This document shows, in pieces, positions 7,240-16,786 of a DNA stretch of 64,000 bases. Origin of the DNA: an uncultured Clostridia bacterium (GTDB lineage Bacteria; Bacillota; Clostridia; Peptostreptococcales; Anaerovoracaceae). The translations under genes and the position numbers were made by a program. The stretch lies in contig CAKQWJ010000004.1 in the NCBI GenBank assembly GCA_934278925.1, forward strand, positions 51,562 to 115,561, written 5' to 3'. The notes beneath the pieces are model-generated. The model was not told the origin of the DNA. It made no database searches and saw only the letters and a program-made list of their open reading frames with translations. Numbering within the stretch: the stretch's first letter is position 1; each line of letters begins with the position of its first letter.

Positions 7240-10200
7240 ATGAACAAGCAATTCAGAGAAAAAATCAAACTTGCACATGGCTTGAATCCTCATCAGATTG
7301 AGGTTGCAGTGGAATACGCAAGAGTGCTTGGCTTTCAGAGCGAAGCAGCCGTATTTCCCGTAACTTCGTTTGAGGAAGGCACGCCTGTTCCGGAAGAGCT
7401 GGATGCCCTTTCCGGGATGCAGCCGGAGACGGTACCGGTAGAGCTGCCGGATGGGTATGTTGCCGCATCCGATTCCGCGAAGCCAATCATTGATTTCGAT
7501 TGGCGAGAGAAGCGCGGCCTGGAGAAGATGCTCTCAAAGGGCAGTATTTTGAAGGACAACAACCTGGATCAGCTGCCGGATGAAATGGACGTCCATTTCG
7601 TACTTGCGGACACAAATGACTGTATTGTCGCCGCAGCAGTCAACCTGGCATTCCGTTATGGCATGGAGACCACCGCCTATAAGGGAAGATTGGTAAGCGA
7701 TGAAGAATACGGCAATTGCATCGTGTTCAAATCTGCTGAGGAATGCAGCATTATGCAGGAAGAGAAAGAAGACGGAGTACGGATTGTGATTTCCGGAAAC
7801 GGCGACGAGCTCGTCGACTTTGCCGCAGCATTTTGTGAACATTTTCCGAAGCAGGGATGTTTCGATACTTGGACGGACAAGTTGTTAGAAATTGCCGAGG
7901 GTTTCAGAATGCAGACGCTTGACGGACAGCTGGCAGCACTGAACACGGTGGGCGATGCGGAAGCTGTTGTTTTTGCCGATCCGGATGTTGAGGCGAGAAG
8001 GGATGAACTGGAGAAGGCATTCCCGAATGCAAGCTTCGTGAACTACAAGGACGATGAACTCAGCTACGAAAGCGAATACGACATCGAGTGGGAAATTGAC
8101 ACCTTGCGCAGATACCTGGAGGATAAAGTTTATCCGAAGGTGGCATCCGGCGACCGCGTTGAATTGAAAATTGCAGTCAGCGAGGATAAGGAAGTAAGAG
8201 CAGAGGTTAAGTCTGAAATCGAAAAGAAGCTCCGGGAAAAAGGCGCTTCCGACATCGATGTCAGAGTGCTGTGCTCATACAAACAGGGGTACTCATGGAT
8301 TGACGAAGCAATCCTTCCGGAACTGAAAGGCAGATGTGTCAAGAAGTTCGAGGTCAGCTTCAAACCGTTCCTTCCTCCGGGAGAGACCGTATGGTCCGAT
8401 GAAGACGGCGCGATTCCGCACTACAACAATGTGGGCGGCGATCCGAACAAATGGTACGATATGCCGATTCGATATCTTCAGGAACTCTATCCGATTGAGG
8501 ATGCAATCGTGGCAACTACCGGAATCGACGGCGACGACGTAGTCTTCAAGACCTACGAGGGAGAAGAAGATATCACATATCTGGTAAAGGTTTACGGAGA
8601 AAATGAGGAGCTTCTTTTCGAGGACACCTACAAGTCCGCATGTTCAGAGAGACCGTACATCGATGCGTATCCGGATATGGGCAAGGTACATCCTTCCACC
8701 GGTTATCTCAAGGCATTCGTAAACGGAGAAGCGGTTGCGGATGAAAGAGTTGAGTCTGATGTGGAGAAAATCTGGGACGTATTCCAGCTGGAGTCACTTC
8801 CGGAACTCAGAGCCTATGTTGATAAAAAGACAGAAGGTCAGGATCTTCTGAAGGCACAGCCGTTCTTCGGAAGAATGCAGATTGACATCGACGCCAGTGA
8901 ACCGAATGAAGCGCTTCCATCGAGAGAGGACCTGTTCTCCACGCTGGATGCCCTTCACGAAGACCTGTATTTTGTCGGAACGGATTACTTCAAGAATTAT
9001 GGAACCGAAAAGCAAGGCGTTCTTACCGATGCACCGGGCCTCATCCTTCCGAAAATTCGAAAGAGATACGGCAAACCGTCAATGAAGGTTTCGGTATACG
9101 GACGCAAGGCCGATGAGCCGTACGTAAAAACAGCAGAAAAGGAAATTCGAAATTCTTTCGGCAAAAAAGATGTGAACGTATGGCTGAGAGGATTCCGACA
9201 GAAAGGGGATGAACTCACCGCGCACGTTCGGGTAGAAGGTGTCTCCGACGAATTCGTTGCAAATTACGCAGAACTCTGCGACAAGGGAATCCTTGAGATT
9301 TCGGCTTCCGTATATGGATGCGATAAAATTGTTTTTGAAACGGAAAATGCGGCGTATGAAGCGGTTCTCCGCAAACCGGAAACCGAAAGACCGGAAATTG
9401 ACGTTAACAGTATCGATATTTCCGAATTCGATCTGATCGGTTACGACCGGTGCATGGAAATCGTGGAGCAGATGAAGGGCGTGAAGGGAATCAACGTATT
9501 CCGCACCACAAAGTCCTACACCGGCAGAGAGCATTATGCGATCGAGTTCAAGCCGAATCGGGAAGGATATATTTCGAGGACAAAGCGAATCACCGCATAT
9601 CCTACGGAGCTGATTATCTGCAGACACCATGCGAATGAAGTATCCAGTACCAACGAGGCATTTATGCTCATCCGCAAGCTGCTGACCGAGGACAAATACA
9701 AAGACCTCACGGAGAATATGAACCTGGTCATCATTCCGATGGACAATGTGGACGGTTCGGCAATTCACTATGAGCTTCAGAAAGAAAACCCGACCTGGAA
9801 GCTGCACGTTGCCAGATTCAACGCAATCGGAAAAGAATTCTATCACGAGCACTTCAAGCCGGAGACGATTCACACAGAAGCGTACGGCATGAGAAGAGTG
9901 TTCATGGAATTCCTGCCGGACTTCCTGATTGACAACCACGGCGTACCGAGTCATGAATGGGAGCAGCAATTTGCCGGATATACATCTCCATCCTTCAGAG
10001 GATTCTGGCTGCCAAGGTCCCTTCTGTATGGTTATTTCTACCATATTGCAGGAGAGGAATATGAAAGCAACATCACGCTGAACAAGCAGATGGAGGATGT
10101 TATTGCAAACGATTACCTGGACAACGAGGAAGTAACAAGAGAGAACAAGCTTTGGGCAAGACAGTTCGAGAAATATGCACACCGGTGGATGCCGAAGATG

Positions 10201-10500
10201 TTCCCTGCAAATTACTACAAGAACATGATTAACTATTGGATTCCTCATGAATACGATCCGGGTCATCGTTATCCGTCCGTTCGATTCCCTTGGATTCTGA
10301 GCTTTGATTACGTAAGTGAAGTTGCGGATGAAACAGCTCAAGGGGAATACTTAAACCGTTGTGCAAGAGCACACCTGGCACACGATCTTGCAATCATTGG
10401 TGCCGTTACGGAGGCCAACAAGGTCTACAAAGAATCGTGGAGCTACTCGGATGAAGAAGTCGGTGCTGAATTAACCAGAAAGAGACCGGTATTCATCTGA
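7240..10500 (+). CDS. large M14-family zinc carboxypeptidase
   Basis: Predicted zinc peptidase that removes residues from peptide ends. It has 1086 residues, much longer than the 300-400-residue M14 catalytic domain. The catalytic part is C-terminal: the zinc motif HxxE is H797-A-N-E800 in CRHHANEVSST and the third ligand is H900 in IDNHGVPSHEW, with NMNLVIIPMDNVDG in between. The first ~780 residues are acidic and show no motif I recognise. There is no signal peptide, so the enzyme should be cytosolic. I chose ATG 7240 over an in-frame ATG at 7198 because AGAGGG precedes it. It heads an operon with two other peptidases and a membrane protein, suggesting degradation of imported peptides. Confidence 0.88.
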   Translation: MNKQFREKIKLAHGLNPHQIEVAVEYARVLGFQSEAAVFPVTSFEEGTPVPEELDALSGMQPETVPVELPDGYVAASDSAKPIIDFDWREKRGLEKMLSKGSILKDNNLDQLPDEMDVHFVLADTNDCIVAAAVNLAFRYGMETTAYKGRLVSDEEYGNCIVFKSAEECSIMQEEKEDGVRIVISGNGDELVDFAAAFCEHFPKQGCFDTWTDKLLEIAEGFRMQTLDGQLAALNTVGDAEAVVFADPDVEARRDELEKAFPNASFVNYKDDELSYESEYDIEWEIDTLRRYLEDKVYPKVASGDRVELKIAVSEDKEVRAEVKSEIEKKLREKGASDIDVRVLCSYKQGYSWIDEAILPELKGRCVKKFEVSFKPFLPPGETVWSDEDGAIPHYNNVGGDPNKWYDMPIRYLQELYPIEDAIVATTGIDGDDVVFKTYEGEEDITYLVKVYGENEELLFEDTYKSACSERPYIDAYPDMGKVHPSTGYLKAFVNGEAVADERVESDVEKIWDVFQLESLPELRAYVDKKTEGQDLLKAQPFFGRMQIDIDASEPNEALPSREDLFSTLDALHEDLYFVGTDYFKNYGTEKQGVLTDAPGLILPKIRKRYGKPSMKVSVYGRKADEPYVKTAEKEIRNSFGKKDVNVWLRGFRQKGDELTAHVRVEGVSDEFVANYAELCDKGILEISASVYGCDKIVFETENAAYEAVLRKPETERPEIDVNSIDISEFDLIGYDRCMEIVEQMKGVKGINVFRTTKSYTGREHYAIEFKPNREGYISRTKRITAYPTELIICRHHANEVSSTNEAFMLIRKLLTEDKYKDLTENMNLVIIPMDNVDGSAIHYELQKENPTWKLHVARFNAIGKEFYHEHFKPETIHTEAYGMRRVFMEFLPDFLIDNHGVPSHEWEQQFAGYTSPSFRGFWLPRSLLYGYFYHIAGEEYESNITLNKQMEDVIANDYLDNEEVTRENKLWARQFEKYAHRWMPKMFPANYYKNMINYWIPHEYDPGHRYPSVRFPWILSFDYVSEVADETAQGEYLNRCARAHLAHDLAIIGAVTEANKVYKESWSYSDEEVGAELTRKRPVFI

Positions 10501-10565
10501 TGCTCATAGAAGGCGGATTTTATATCACTATCATCCATACAAAATGAACATTTAAGGAGGAAATT

Positions 10566-11057
10566 ATGGCTTTACTCAAATTGCTCGGAGTGCTAATCGT
10601 AATCGTTGGATTTGCATTGAAACTCGATTCCATTCTGATCGTAGTTGTTGCTGCTATCGTAACCGCATTTTCCGGAGGTCTGGGTATCACCGGGCTTCTG
10701 GAAACGCTGGGAACATCTTTCGTTGCGAACCGGAGCATGGCGATTTTCATTCTCATCATGCTGGTAACCGGAACGCTGGAGAGAAACGGACTCAAGAATG
10801 CGGCGGCCAGCCTGATCGGAAGACTGAAGAATGCAACCGCCGGAAAGGTTATCGCAGCTTACGGCCTGATGAGAGGTGTTTTTGCACTCCCTTGCGGATA
10901 CTGCGGAACACTTTGCACACCGATGGCTGCAAACTTCAACATCGTTCCGGTAGCGATGCTGGATATGAAGGACAGATTCGGAGTAATCAAGAACCAGGTT
11001 CTTCCTGCTGTTCTCTTGCTCGCATTCATGATTACTTATATGATTCTGTTCAAGTAA
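10566..11057 (+). CDS. chimeric DUF969/DUF979-type membrane protein
   Basis: Membrane protein of 163 residues. Residues 1 to about 105 resemble the N-terminal half of DUF969 (LLKLLGVLIVIVGFALKLDS, LVTGTLERNGLKNAA, LKNATAGKVIAAYGLM). From about residue 108 onward it resembles the C-terminus of DUF979 (GYCGTLCTPMAANFNIVP, DMKDRFGVIKNQ). These are normally two adjacent full-length genes beside pcp, each longer than this one. The simplest reading is an in-frame deletion that fused the first gene's start to the second gene's end. A GGAGG site precedes the ATG. The DUF969/DUF979 pair is associated with pyroglutamyl peptidase and is thought to be a transporter; whether this hybrid works is unclear. 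Confidence 0.75.
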   Translation: MALLKLLGVLIVIVGFALKLDSILIVVVAAIVTAFSGGLGITGLLETLGTSFVANRSMAIFILIMLVTGTLERNGLKNAAASLIGRLKNATAGKVIAAYGLMRGVFALPCGYCGTLCTPMAANFNIVPVAMLDMKDRFGVIKNQVLPAVLLLAFMITYMILFK

Positions 11058-11064
11058 TTGAATT

Positions 11065-12072
11065 ATGAGTTACGATATACAGGAAGTGCTGAAGATTTGT
11101 GAAGGTGCCGATATCATTGCGAGAAAATGGCTCCATCTCCGGCGAAGAGAGAAGTGCGTTATCGTGACGACCACAACGCATCTCGAAGAAGGCCAGATTA
11201 TGAAGCAGCGTTTTCAGAGAGTGAACAACCACGTTGACTTCATGGTGATGGAAGAAACGGGGAAGAAGATTGGAGAATTCTTTGATAAGAATGAAACGGT
11301 ATTCGATAATTACGATGTAATCGTCGGAGCAACCGATTACTCCATCGTAACGACTGTAGCAGTGAAAAGGGCAATCGGAAGGGGCAGCAAGTTTCTGTCC
11401 CTTCCGCTCTCGACAAACAACGGCAAGGCGATGCTCGGATTCGACTTCATCCGAATGGATACGAAGAAGAGCAAGCTGATGGCAAAGGTCATAAAAAAAT
11501 ACATCGACGATGCGCAGTCGGTACGTGTAACCACCAAGCTTGGAACAAATCTGGTATTCATGAAGAGGGGGCGGCCGGCCGGATTCTTTAATGGGGACGT
11601 CCGGGACGGATACGGATTCTCCTCCGCCTCGATTGAACTGTATGTTCCGATTGAGGAGACAAAAACCAACGGGATTCTCATGCTGGACGGTTCACTTGGA
11701 TATGCAGGCGCCGTAAAGAAGCCGTTCCGAGTGGAAATCAAGGATGGCAGAATTACAAGCATTGAGGATTCGGAAGATGGCAAACGTCTGAAAGAATACA
11801 TTGAGAGCTTCGGCGATGAAAGAATGTATATAACTGCAGAACTTGGAATCGGTCTGAATTCCCTGTCCAATTGTGTCGGAAACTGCTATATCGAAGATGA
11901 ATCCGCATATGGAACATTCCACATCGGATTCGGCAGGAACATCGCACTGGGCGGCATCCAGGAGGCAAGCGGTCATTACGACCTGGTTACGTATAACGCA
12001 GATATCTTTGCGGATAATCGAATCATCATTAAAGATGGAAGAGTAACTGTTCCGGAGCCGCAAGTATATTAA
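11065..12072 (+). CDS. M29-like / aminopeptidase T-type metallopeptidase
   Basis: Predicted metal-dependent aminopeptidase of 335 residues, COG2309-like. The C-terminal metal-binding region reads AELGIGLNSLSNCVGNCYIE, then ESAYGTFHIGFGRN, GGIQEASGHYDLV, matching the family pattern of a Glu, a GTxHIGFG strand and a His-x-Asp. The N-terminal half contains GATDYSIVTTVAVKRAI. It starts 7 nt after the membrane-protein gene and ends 14 nt before pcp, so it belongs to the same operon. It probably trims peptides freed by the M14 enzyme or Pcp. Family-level identification is good; substrate is unknown. Confidence 0.75.
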   Translation: MSYDIQEVLKICEGADIIARKWLHLRRREKCVIVTTTTHLEEGQIMKQRFQRVNNHVDFMVMEETGKKIGEFFDKNETVFDNYDVIVGATDYSIVTTVAVKRAIGRGSKFLSLPLSTNNGKAMLGFDFIRMDTKKSKLMAKVIKKYIDDAQSVRVTTKLGTNLVFMKRGRPAGFFNGDVRDGYGFSSASIELYVPIEETKTNGILMLDGSLGYAGAVKKPFRVEIKDGRITSIEDSEDGKRLKEYIESFGDERMYITAELGIGLNSLSNCVGNCYIEDESAYGTFHIGFGRNIALGGIQEASGHYDLVTYNADIFADNRIIIKDGRVTVPEPQVY

Positions 12073-12086
12073 AAAGGAGATCGAAA

Positions 12087-12731
12087 ATGAAATTACTCAT
12101 AACGGGATTTGACCCATTCGGCGGAGCAACGATCAATCCGGCCTATGAAGCCGTAAAGCTGCTTCCGGATGTAATCGATGGATGTGATATTATCAAACTC
12201 GAGGTACCGACCGTTTTCGTACAGGACGGCGTTGCGATGGAAAAAGCCGTAGAAGAGCATCATCCGGATATTGTCCTCTGCGTAGGACAGGCGGGCGGAC
12301 GCTCGAACATGACCGTTGAGAAAATCGCTGTAAATCTCATGGATGCAAGAATTCCGGATAACCGGAATCAGCAGCCGCTGGATCAGGCCATTGCAGAGGA
12401 CGGAGAGAATGCATACTTTGCGAAGCTCCCGGTCAAGGCCATGGTGAAAGCGATGAAGGATGCAGGGATTCCGGCAAGCGTTTCTTATTCTGCAGGAACT
12501 TATGTATGCAATGATCTGATGTACCGTGTCCTTTATCTGATTGACAAGAAGTACCCATCCATGCGCGGCGGATTCGTACACGTGCCGTTTCTTCCGGAAC
12601 AGGTGCTGGAGATGCCGGCCGGAACACCAAGCATGTCGGCGGAGACGATTGCAAAAGCATTGGAGTGCGGAATCAAAGCAATTCTCGCAAATGAAGATGA
12701 TATCGTAGCGGTTGGCGGGGAGATACACTAG
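12087..12731 (+). CDS. pcp: pyroglutamyl-peptidase I (pyrrolidone-carboxylate peptidase)
   Basis: Cytosolic cysteine peptidase (C15) that removes N-terminal pyroglutamate from peptides. The 214 residues are family length, starting MKLLITGFDPFGG. The catalytic triad is visible: E78 in MTVEKIAVNLMDARIPDN, C141 in AGTYVCNDLMY and H165 in GFVHVPFLPEQ. AAGGAG precedes the ATG. Its position behind a DUF969/DUF979-type gene repeats a known association of these families. Confidence 0.96.
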   Translation: MKLLITGFDPFGGATINPAYEAVKLLPDVIDGCDIIKLEVPTVFVQDGVAMEKAVEEHHPDIVLCVGQAGGRSNMTVEKIAVNLMDARIPDNRNQQPLDQAIAEDGENAYFAKLPVKAMVKAMKDAGIPASVSYSAGTYVCNDLMYRVLYLIDKKYPSMRGGFVHVPFLPEQVLEMPAGTPSMSAETIAKALECGIKAILANEDDIVAVGGEIH

Positions 12732-12823
12732 ATTTCAATCCTCTCTATCTGCGCTGTATAGCGCGACGCATATCATAGCACCCACAACTTGCAAATTAGA
12801 TTTCCAAGAACAGACAGAATTGA

Positions 12824-13109
12824 ATATGCCTAGATTTTAGAGATGAATTCACGCTAATTTGCTTAAATTGAGAGATTAGCGTGAATGGTTTTCCGGTTTA
12901 GTCCGACTTCAATACTGGATTTCTTATGTGTAAACAATCATTCTAAAAATGGTTCACGCTTCTTGAAAGAAATTGTCCGTTTGGCGTGAATTGTCGGTGG
13001 TATTCCGTTGCTCCTAAATTAGAATTCCGCAAAATCGGTGAAATGCGTTCACGCTAAATCGTAGATTCTTCTCAGAAAGCGTGAATTACTTTTAAAACTC
13101 TAGGCATAT
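12824..13109. repeat. three-hairpin palindromic element, copy A (286 bp)
   Basis: Bounded by the inverted ends ATATGCCTAGA (12824-12834) and TCTAGGCATAT (13099-13109). Inside are three 38-nt units, each a TTCACGC...GCGTGAA hairpin: 12848-12885, 12953-12990 and 13048-13085. The outer units lie 13 bp inside the inverted ends on both sides. Spacers are 67 and 57 nt. Copy B at 60337-61144 has the same geometry in the opposite orientation with related but diverged spacers. No gene is present. Confidence 0.85.
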
Positions 13110-13549
13110 GGGATGCTGTGTGAAGATGGCAGATAATGCGATTAGATTCCCGCTTGCTCATCACAGAGGTTTAATAAAGCGATAAAGCAAACAGTTTCGT
13201 TATCTATTTAAAAAAACAGCTCTTTTTTTTAAATAGGGGGTCAGGATATGGCGCCTTGTTTAAAAATAAGTCCGGTTTTTTAATATGTTCCATTGCACTG
13301 CGGAAGGCGGCGGCTCGTCGGCCGCTTTTTCTTTTGTGTAAATATATAAAGAAAGGAAGTATTTTTGTTAAAACAATCAAAGAAAATGTTGATTTCTTGT
13401 TCGAATATGTATAAACTACCAACAAGGGTAATTGTTCTCTCCGGTAACTTGAGGAGAGATTTTTTAATTCACGGATAAGGGAATCTTAAAACAGGGGGCA
13501 AGGGGATTCTCGGAGGGCCGTGAAAAAGGGACTGGAAAAGGAGATTATT
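13110..13549 (+). other. long leader before the MFS gene, with terminator-like hairpins
   Basis: No gene is visible. A GC-rich hairpin (GCGGC/GCCGC, about 13304-13325) is followed by TTTTTCTTTT. A second one (TCTCTCC/GGAGAGA, about 13436-13461, followed by T6) sits some 85 bp before the MFS start. The latter is placed like an attenuator, but I could not match a known riboswitch or T-box. Confidence 0.45.
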
Positions 13550-14824
13550 ATGAGTAAGTTGCTTTCAAAGATCGGCATGGGCGAGGAATTGTCCAGAAAC
13601 TTTCTGGCGATTCTAATTGTCGCCTTTGGCGGTGCAATCATCTACGGATTGCCGTATTTTCGTTTTGACTACTACGACGTGTACCTGGAAACCTATCATC
13701 TGACCAATACGGAGATGGGTGTGTTCGGAAGCGTGCTGGGGGTATTCGGCATGGTGTCCTATTTATTCGGCGGTATTGTGGCCGACCGTTTTTCCACCCG
13801 AACGATTCTGACCGTATCCCTGGTGGGTACCGGCCTGGGCGGTTTTGTGCACCTGCTGCCGCTGAACTTTCCGGCACTGGTGTGCCTGTATGCGTTCTGG
13901 GGCGTCAGCTCCCTGTTCGCTTTCTGGCCGGCTTGCGTAAAGGCGGTACGAATCCTGTCCGGTTCCGGAGACCAGGGCAAAGCCTTCGGATTCTTTGAGG
14001 GCGGCAGAGGCATCGCGGCGGCATTGATGGCCATGGCGGCGGTGGTGGCGTTCCGCATGGGCACGGGCCATATGGAGAACCAGGAAAGAGGCATGAAGTA
14101 TGTCATCGTTTTCTACTCCGTGCTGACCATCTTGATGGGCGTTCTGGCATTTCTCACCGTCAAGGATGACAAAATGGAAGAGAGCGAGCGGATTTCTTTC
14201 AAGGGCATCGGCGAAGTACTGCGCCTGCCGGCCGTGTGGATCATCGGTTTCGTGACCTTCTGCAATTATGTTTTTACCCTTTCCCTGTACTACTTCACAC
14301 CGTACTCCACCAGCATTCTCGGCGCATCGGCGACTTTTGCGGCAACGCTGGCGGCACTGAAGAGATGGTTTTCCCTGTTCGGCAACGTGGGCGGAGGATT
14401 TATCACCGACAAAATCGGCACCGGCAGAATGCTGGGTCTCTCGTTCTTTATCATGGCGGCCGGCACGCTGGGCATTTTGCTTCTGCCGACCAATAAAAGC
14501 AGCATCGTCGCGTTCACCGTACTGTTCATCGTGATTTACGTTTTCTACAACGTGAACTACGCCATGACCTGGGCCATGATGGACGAAGGCGCGATTCCGA
14601 AGAAGTATTCCGGCACGGCGGCCGGCGTGATTTCCACCGTGGGATATCTGCCGGAGATTTTCTGCTCCCTGCTGGCAGGGGCGCTGATTGACAGCCACCC
14701 GGGCGTGACCGGCTACCGACAGTTTTTCGGATTCCTGATTGCCATGCTCGTGCTGGGCATCGTATTCGTGATCATTTGGGTGAAGTATTTGAAGAAGACA
14801 AGGAAAGAAACAGCGGAAGCTTAG
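13550..14824 (+). CDS. MFS transporter
   Basis: Major facilitator superfamily carrier of 424 residues with about 12 hydrophobic spans and the A-like loop FGGIVADRFSTR between spans 2 and 3. The start is the ATG at 13550 with AAGGAG six nt upstream; an in-frame GTG at 13520 has a site only 3 nt away. It ends 11 nt before a PepX-like peptidase, so it may carry peptides or a peptide product, but substrate cannot be read from sequence. The C-terminal KKTRKETAEA tail is cytosolic. Confidence 0.85.
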   Translation: MSKLLSKIGMGEELSRNFLAILIVAFGGAIIYGLPYFRFDYYDVYLETYHLTNTEMGVFGSVLGVFGMVSYLFGGIVADRFSTRTILTVSLVGTGLGGFVHLLPLNFPALVCLYAFWGVSSLFAFWPACVKAVRILSGSGDQGKAFGFFEGGRGIAAALMAMAAVVAFRMGTGHMENQERGMKYVIVFYSVLTILMGVLAFLTVKDDKMEESERISFKGIGEVLRLPAVWIIGFVTFCNYVFTLSLYYFTPYSTSILGASATFAATLAALKRWFSLFGNVGGGFITDKIGTGRMLGLSFFIMAAGTLGILLLPTNKSSIVAFTVLFIVIYVFYNVNYAMTWAMMDEGAIPKKYSGTAAGVISTVGYLPEIFCSLLAGALIDSHPGVTGYRQFFGFLIAMLVLGIVFVIIWVKYLKKTRKETAEA

Positions 14825-14835
14825 TGAGGGATAAA

Positions 14836-16722
14836 ATGGAGCAAAAACCATATATCACAGAGCGCGTTTATGTGGAGACGCCGGTGGATACCGACGGGGA
14901 CGGGAAAAAAGATCTTGTCGCCGCGTATCTCCGGCTTCCGAGAAATCGGCGAGAGGACGAGCGAATTCCGGCAATCTACATTGCCAATCCGTATCTGATG
15001 ACCTGCAACGAGGACTGGTACGTTCTGCACGATGTGGACGGCGAGGTGCAAGTCTTCCCGGAACAGGATATCCGGGAACAGGATGTGCGCTTTGATTTCG
15101 ATGCCTATGAAGCGAAAATCACAGCGGGACCGTTTAACGAGCGGGTGACGACGGGTTTTGCGGAGCACGCACCTATCGATGCGGAGCCGGAATTCGAATG
15201 TGTTCCGGAGGTGTATGAATTCTTTAATGAAAGAGGATATGCCACCGTGCTCTGCGGCGGCCTGGGCACCCGGGGGTCCGAGGGTTTTACGCGGAGCGGA
15301 TCCCGAGAAGAGGTGCTGGCTTTCCGATCCGTAATCGACTGGCTTAACGGTCGCGCTCGTGCTTTTACCAATAAGACGGATAACGTTGAGATTAAAGCCT
15401 CCTGGTGCAGCGGAAACGTGGCGATGACGGCGAAATCCTACCTGGGCACCATGTGCATCGGGGTGGCCGCCACCGGCGTGGAGGGGCTGAAGACCATCAT
15501 TCCGGAAGCCGGGATTTCCAACTGGTACGACTACTATCGCTGCGGCGGGTTGACCGTTCCGGCGCTGGGCTGGCAGGGAGACGACCTGGACCTTCTGGCA
15601 AAATACTGTTTCAGCCGGGCCAAGGATGCGGCGGATTACGCGGCGATGAAGGATGCTTACGATGCCGCGCTGGCGGAGCTCCGGCGCGGCGAGGACCGGG
15701 CTTCCGGCAACTACAACCGTTTCTGGGATGAGCGGAATTATCTGAACCTGGCGGACCGAATCCGGGCCTCCGTGTTCATCGTGCACGGTCTCAACGACTG
15801 GAACGTCAAGACCAATCAGTGCATTCCTCTCTTTCGGGAGCTGGAGAAGCGGGGCGTTCCGGCCAAAATGATGCTGCATCAGGGCCCTCACGTCTACATT
15901 CACAACCTCCGGGATTCCAACATGCCGGACATCCTGCACCGCTGGCTGGAGCATTACCTCAAAGGGGCGGACAACGGCGCGGAACGGGAGCCGGCCGTGC
16001 TGGTGGAAAGCGGCGCGGACCAGTCGGTGTGGATGGCGTCCGAAACGTGGCCGCCGGCAGGCTGCCGGGAGGTAGAATTCCCGATTCCGGCCCTGGGGCA
16101 TCAGACCATCGTGGATGATCTGGCCCAGACGGCTTACGACCGGAAGGCGGACAATCTGAAAGACTGGCGGGACGAGCTGGTGTTAAACGACAATCCGGAG
16201 TACCGCAATCGCCTGAAGTTCGTGTGGAATCCTTTTGGGGAAGGAAATGCTTCGGATGATACTTCCCTAAAAACAAATTCGCTCCGGCAGGGTCTGCGCA
16301 TTTCGGGAACGGTAAAGGTTTCCTTTGATGCCGCCATCGACCGGGAGACCGCGATTCTCAGCGCCATGCTGGTGGATTTGGGAGCGGCCCGCCGCATCAC
16401 CGAGGAGCAAATTCCCCACGAGGACGGAACCTATTCCTTCGGAGTGGAAGAGGTGTCCTCCCCGTACAAAGTGATTTCCCGGGGCTGGCTCAACGCCCAG
16501 AACCGGAGCTGCCTGTGGCGGAAAGAGCGGATCGTGCCGGGAGAGATGTATCATTATGAAATCGGTATGGTTCCCACGGATTACGTGCTGGAACCCGGAC
16601 ACGAGCTGGCATTGATTCTTTACGGCATCGATGCGGAGGCCACACGGCGGCCGGATACGGTGACGAGGATTGAAGTCGACACGGCACACCTGCAGGCGAG
16701 TGTGCCGATGGGAAGTTGTTAA
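14836..16722 (+). CDS. Xaa-Pro dipeptidyl-peptidase-like serine hydrolase (S15, PepX/CocE group)
   Basis: Predicted to release Xaa-Pro dipeptides from proline-containing peptides. It has 628 residues. The alpha/beta-hydrolase core has the nucleophile S201 in AKSYLGT, D321 in GLNDWNV and H352 in GPHVYIH, the spacing of the PepX triad. GGLGTRGSEGF and EAGISNWYDYYR are also PepX-like. Residues from about 440 form the C-terminal jelly-roll domain. It lacks the N-terminal dimerisation region of lactobacillal PepX (about 760 residues). ATG 14836 has GAGGG upstream. Cotranscription with the MFS gene is likely. A CocE/NonD esterase is the alternative, but the SYLG and WYDYYR motifs favour PepX. Confidence 0.85.
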   Translation: MEQKPYITERVYVETPVDTDGDGKKDLVAAYLRLPRNRREDERIPAIYIANPYLMTCNEDWYVLHDVDGEVQVFPEQDIREQDVRFDFDAYEAKITAGPFNERVTTGFAEHAPIDAEPEFECVPEVYEFFNERGYATVLCGGLGTRGSEGFTRSGSREEVLAFRSVIDWLNGRARAFTNKTDNVEIKASWCSGNVAMTAKSYLGTMCIGVAATGVEGLKTIIPEAGISNWYDYYRCGGLTVPALGWQGDDLDLLAKYCFSRAKDAADYAAMKDAYDAALAELRRGEDRASGNYNRFWDERNYLNLADRIRASVFIVHGLNDWNVKTNQCIPLFRELEKRGVPAKMMLHQGPHVYIHNLRDSNMPDILHRWLEHYLKGADNGAEREPAVLVESGADQSVWMASETWPPAGCREVEFPIPALGHQTIVDDLAQTAYDRKADNLKDWRDELVLNDNPEYRNRLKFVWNPFGEGNASDDTSLKTNSLRQGLRISGTVKVSFDAAIDRETAILSAMLVDLGAARRITEEQIPHEDGTYSFGVEEVSSPYKVISRGWLNAQNRSCLWRKERIVPGEMYHYEIGMVPTDYVLEPGHELALILYGIDAEATRRPDTVTRIEVDTAHLQASVPMGSC

Positions 16723-16741
16723 AAGGGATAAGTGAAAAGTG

Positions 16742-16786
16742 AAAAGAGATGCTCGAAGGCGACGGCGCTTCGAGCATCTCTTTTTC
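16742..16786 (+). terminator. terminator after the PepX-like gene
   Basis: GAGATGCTCGAAG pairs with CTTCGAGCATCTC across a short GC loop and is followed by TTTTTCT. It belongs to the family of AGAGATG hairpins also seen at 31738-31780 and 60148-60190. A GC-rich palindrome without a T tail follows at about 16799-16839. Confidence 0.8.

Noticed and set aside
9079..10341. Long minus-strand reading frames opposite the M14 gene, and similar ones opposite patB, mcrB, MFS, PepX and others
   Set aside because: They are mirror images of strong coding sequence, lack ribosome-binding sites and show no family motifs.
12848..13085. CRISPR-like array from evenly spaced repeats
   Set aside because: Only three units, each itself a hairpin with a variable interior. 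Spacers are shared between copies A and B, so they are scaffold rather than acquired spacers, and no cas genes are present.
13520..13549. GTG start at 13520 for the MFS gene
   Set aside because: The GGAGG lies only 3 nt before the GTG, while ATG 13550 has AAGGAG at normal spacing and begins where the membrane protein sequence starts.
13340..13549. Riboswitch or T-box in the MFS leader
   Set aside because: A terminator hairpin with T6 is present, but I could not find a T-box sequence or the conserved core of a known riboswitch. Left as an unassigned leader.
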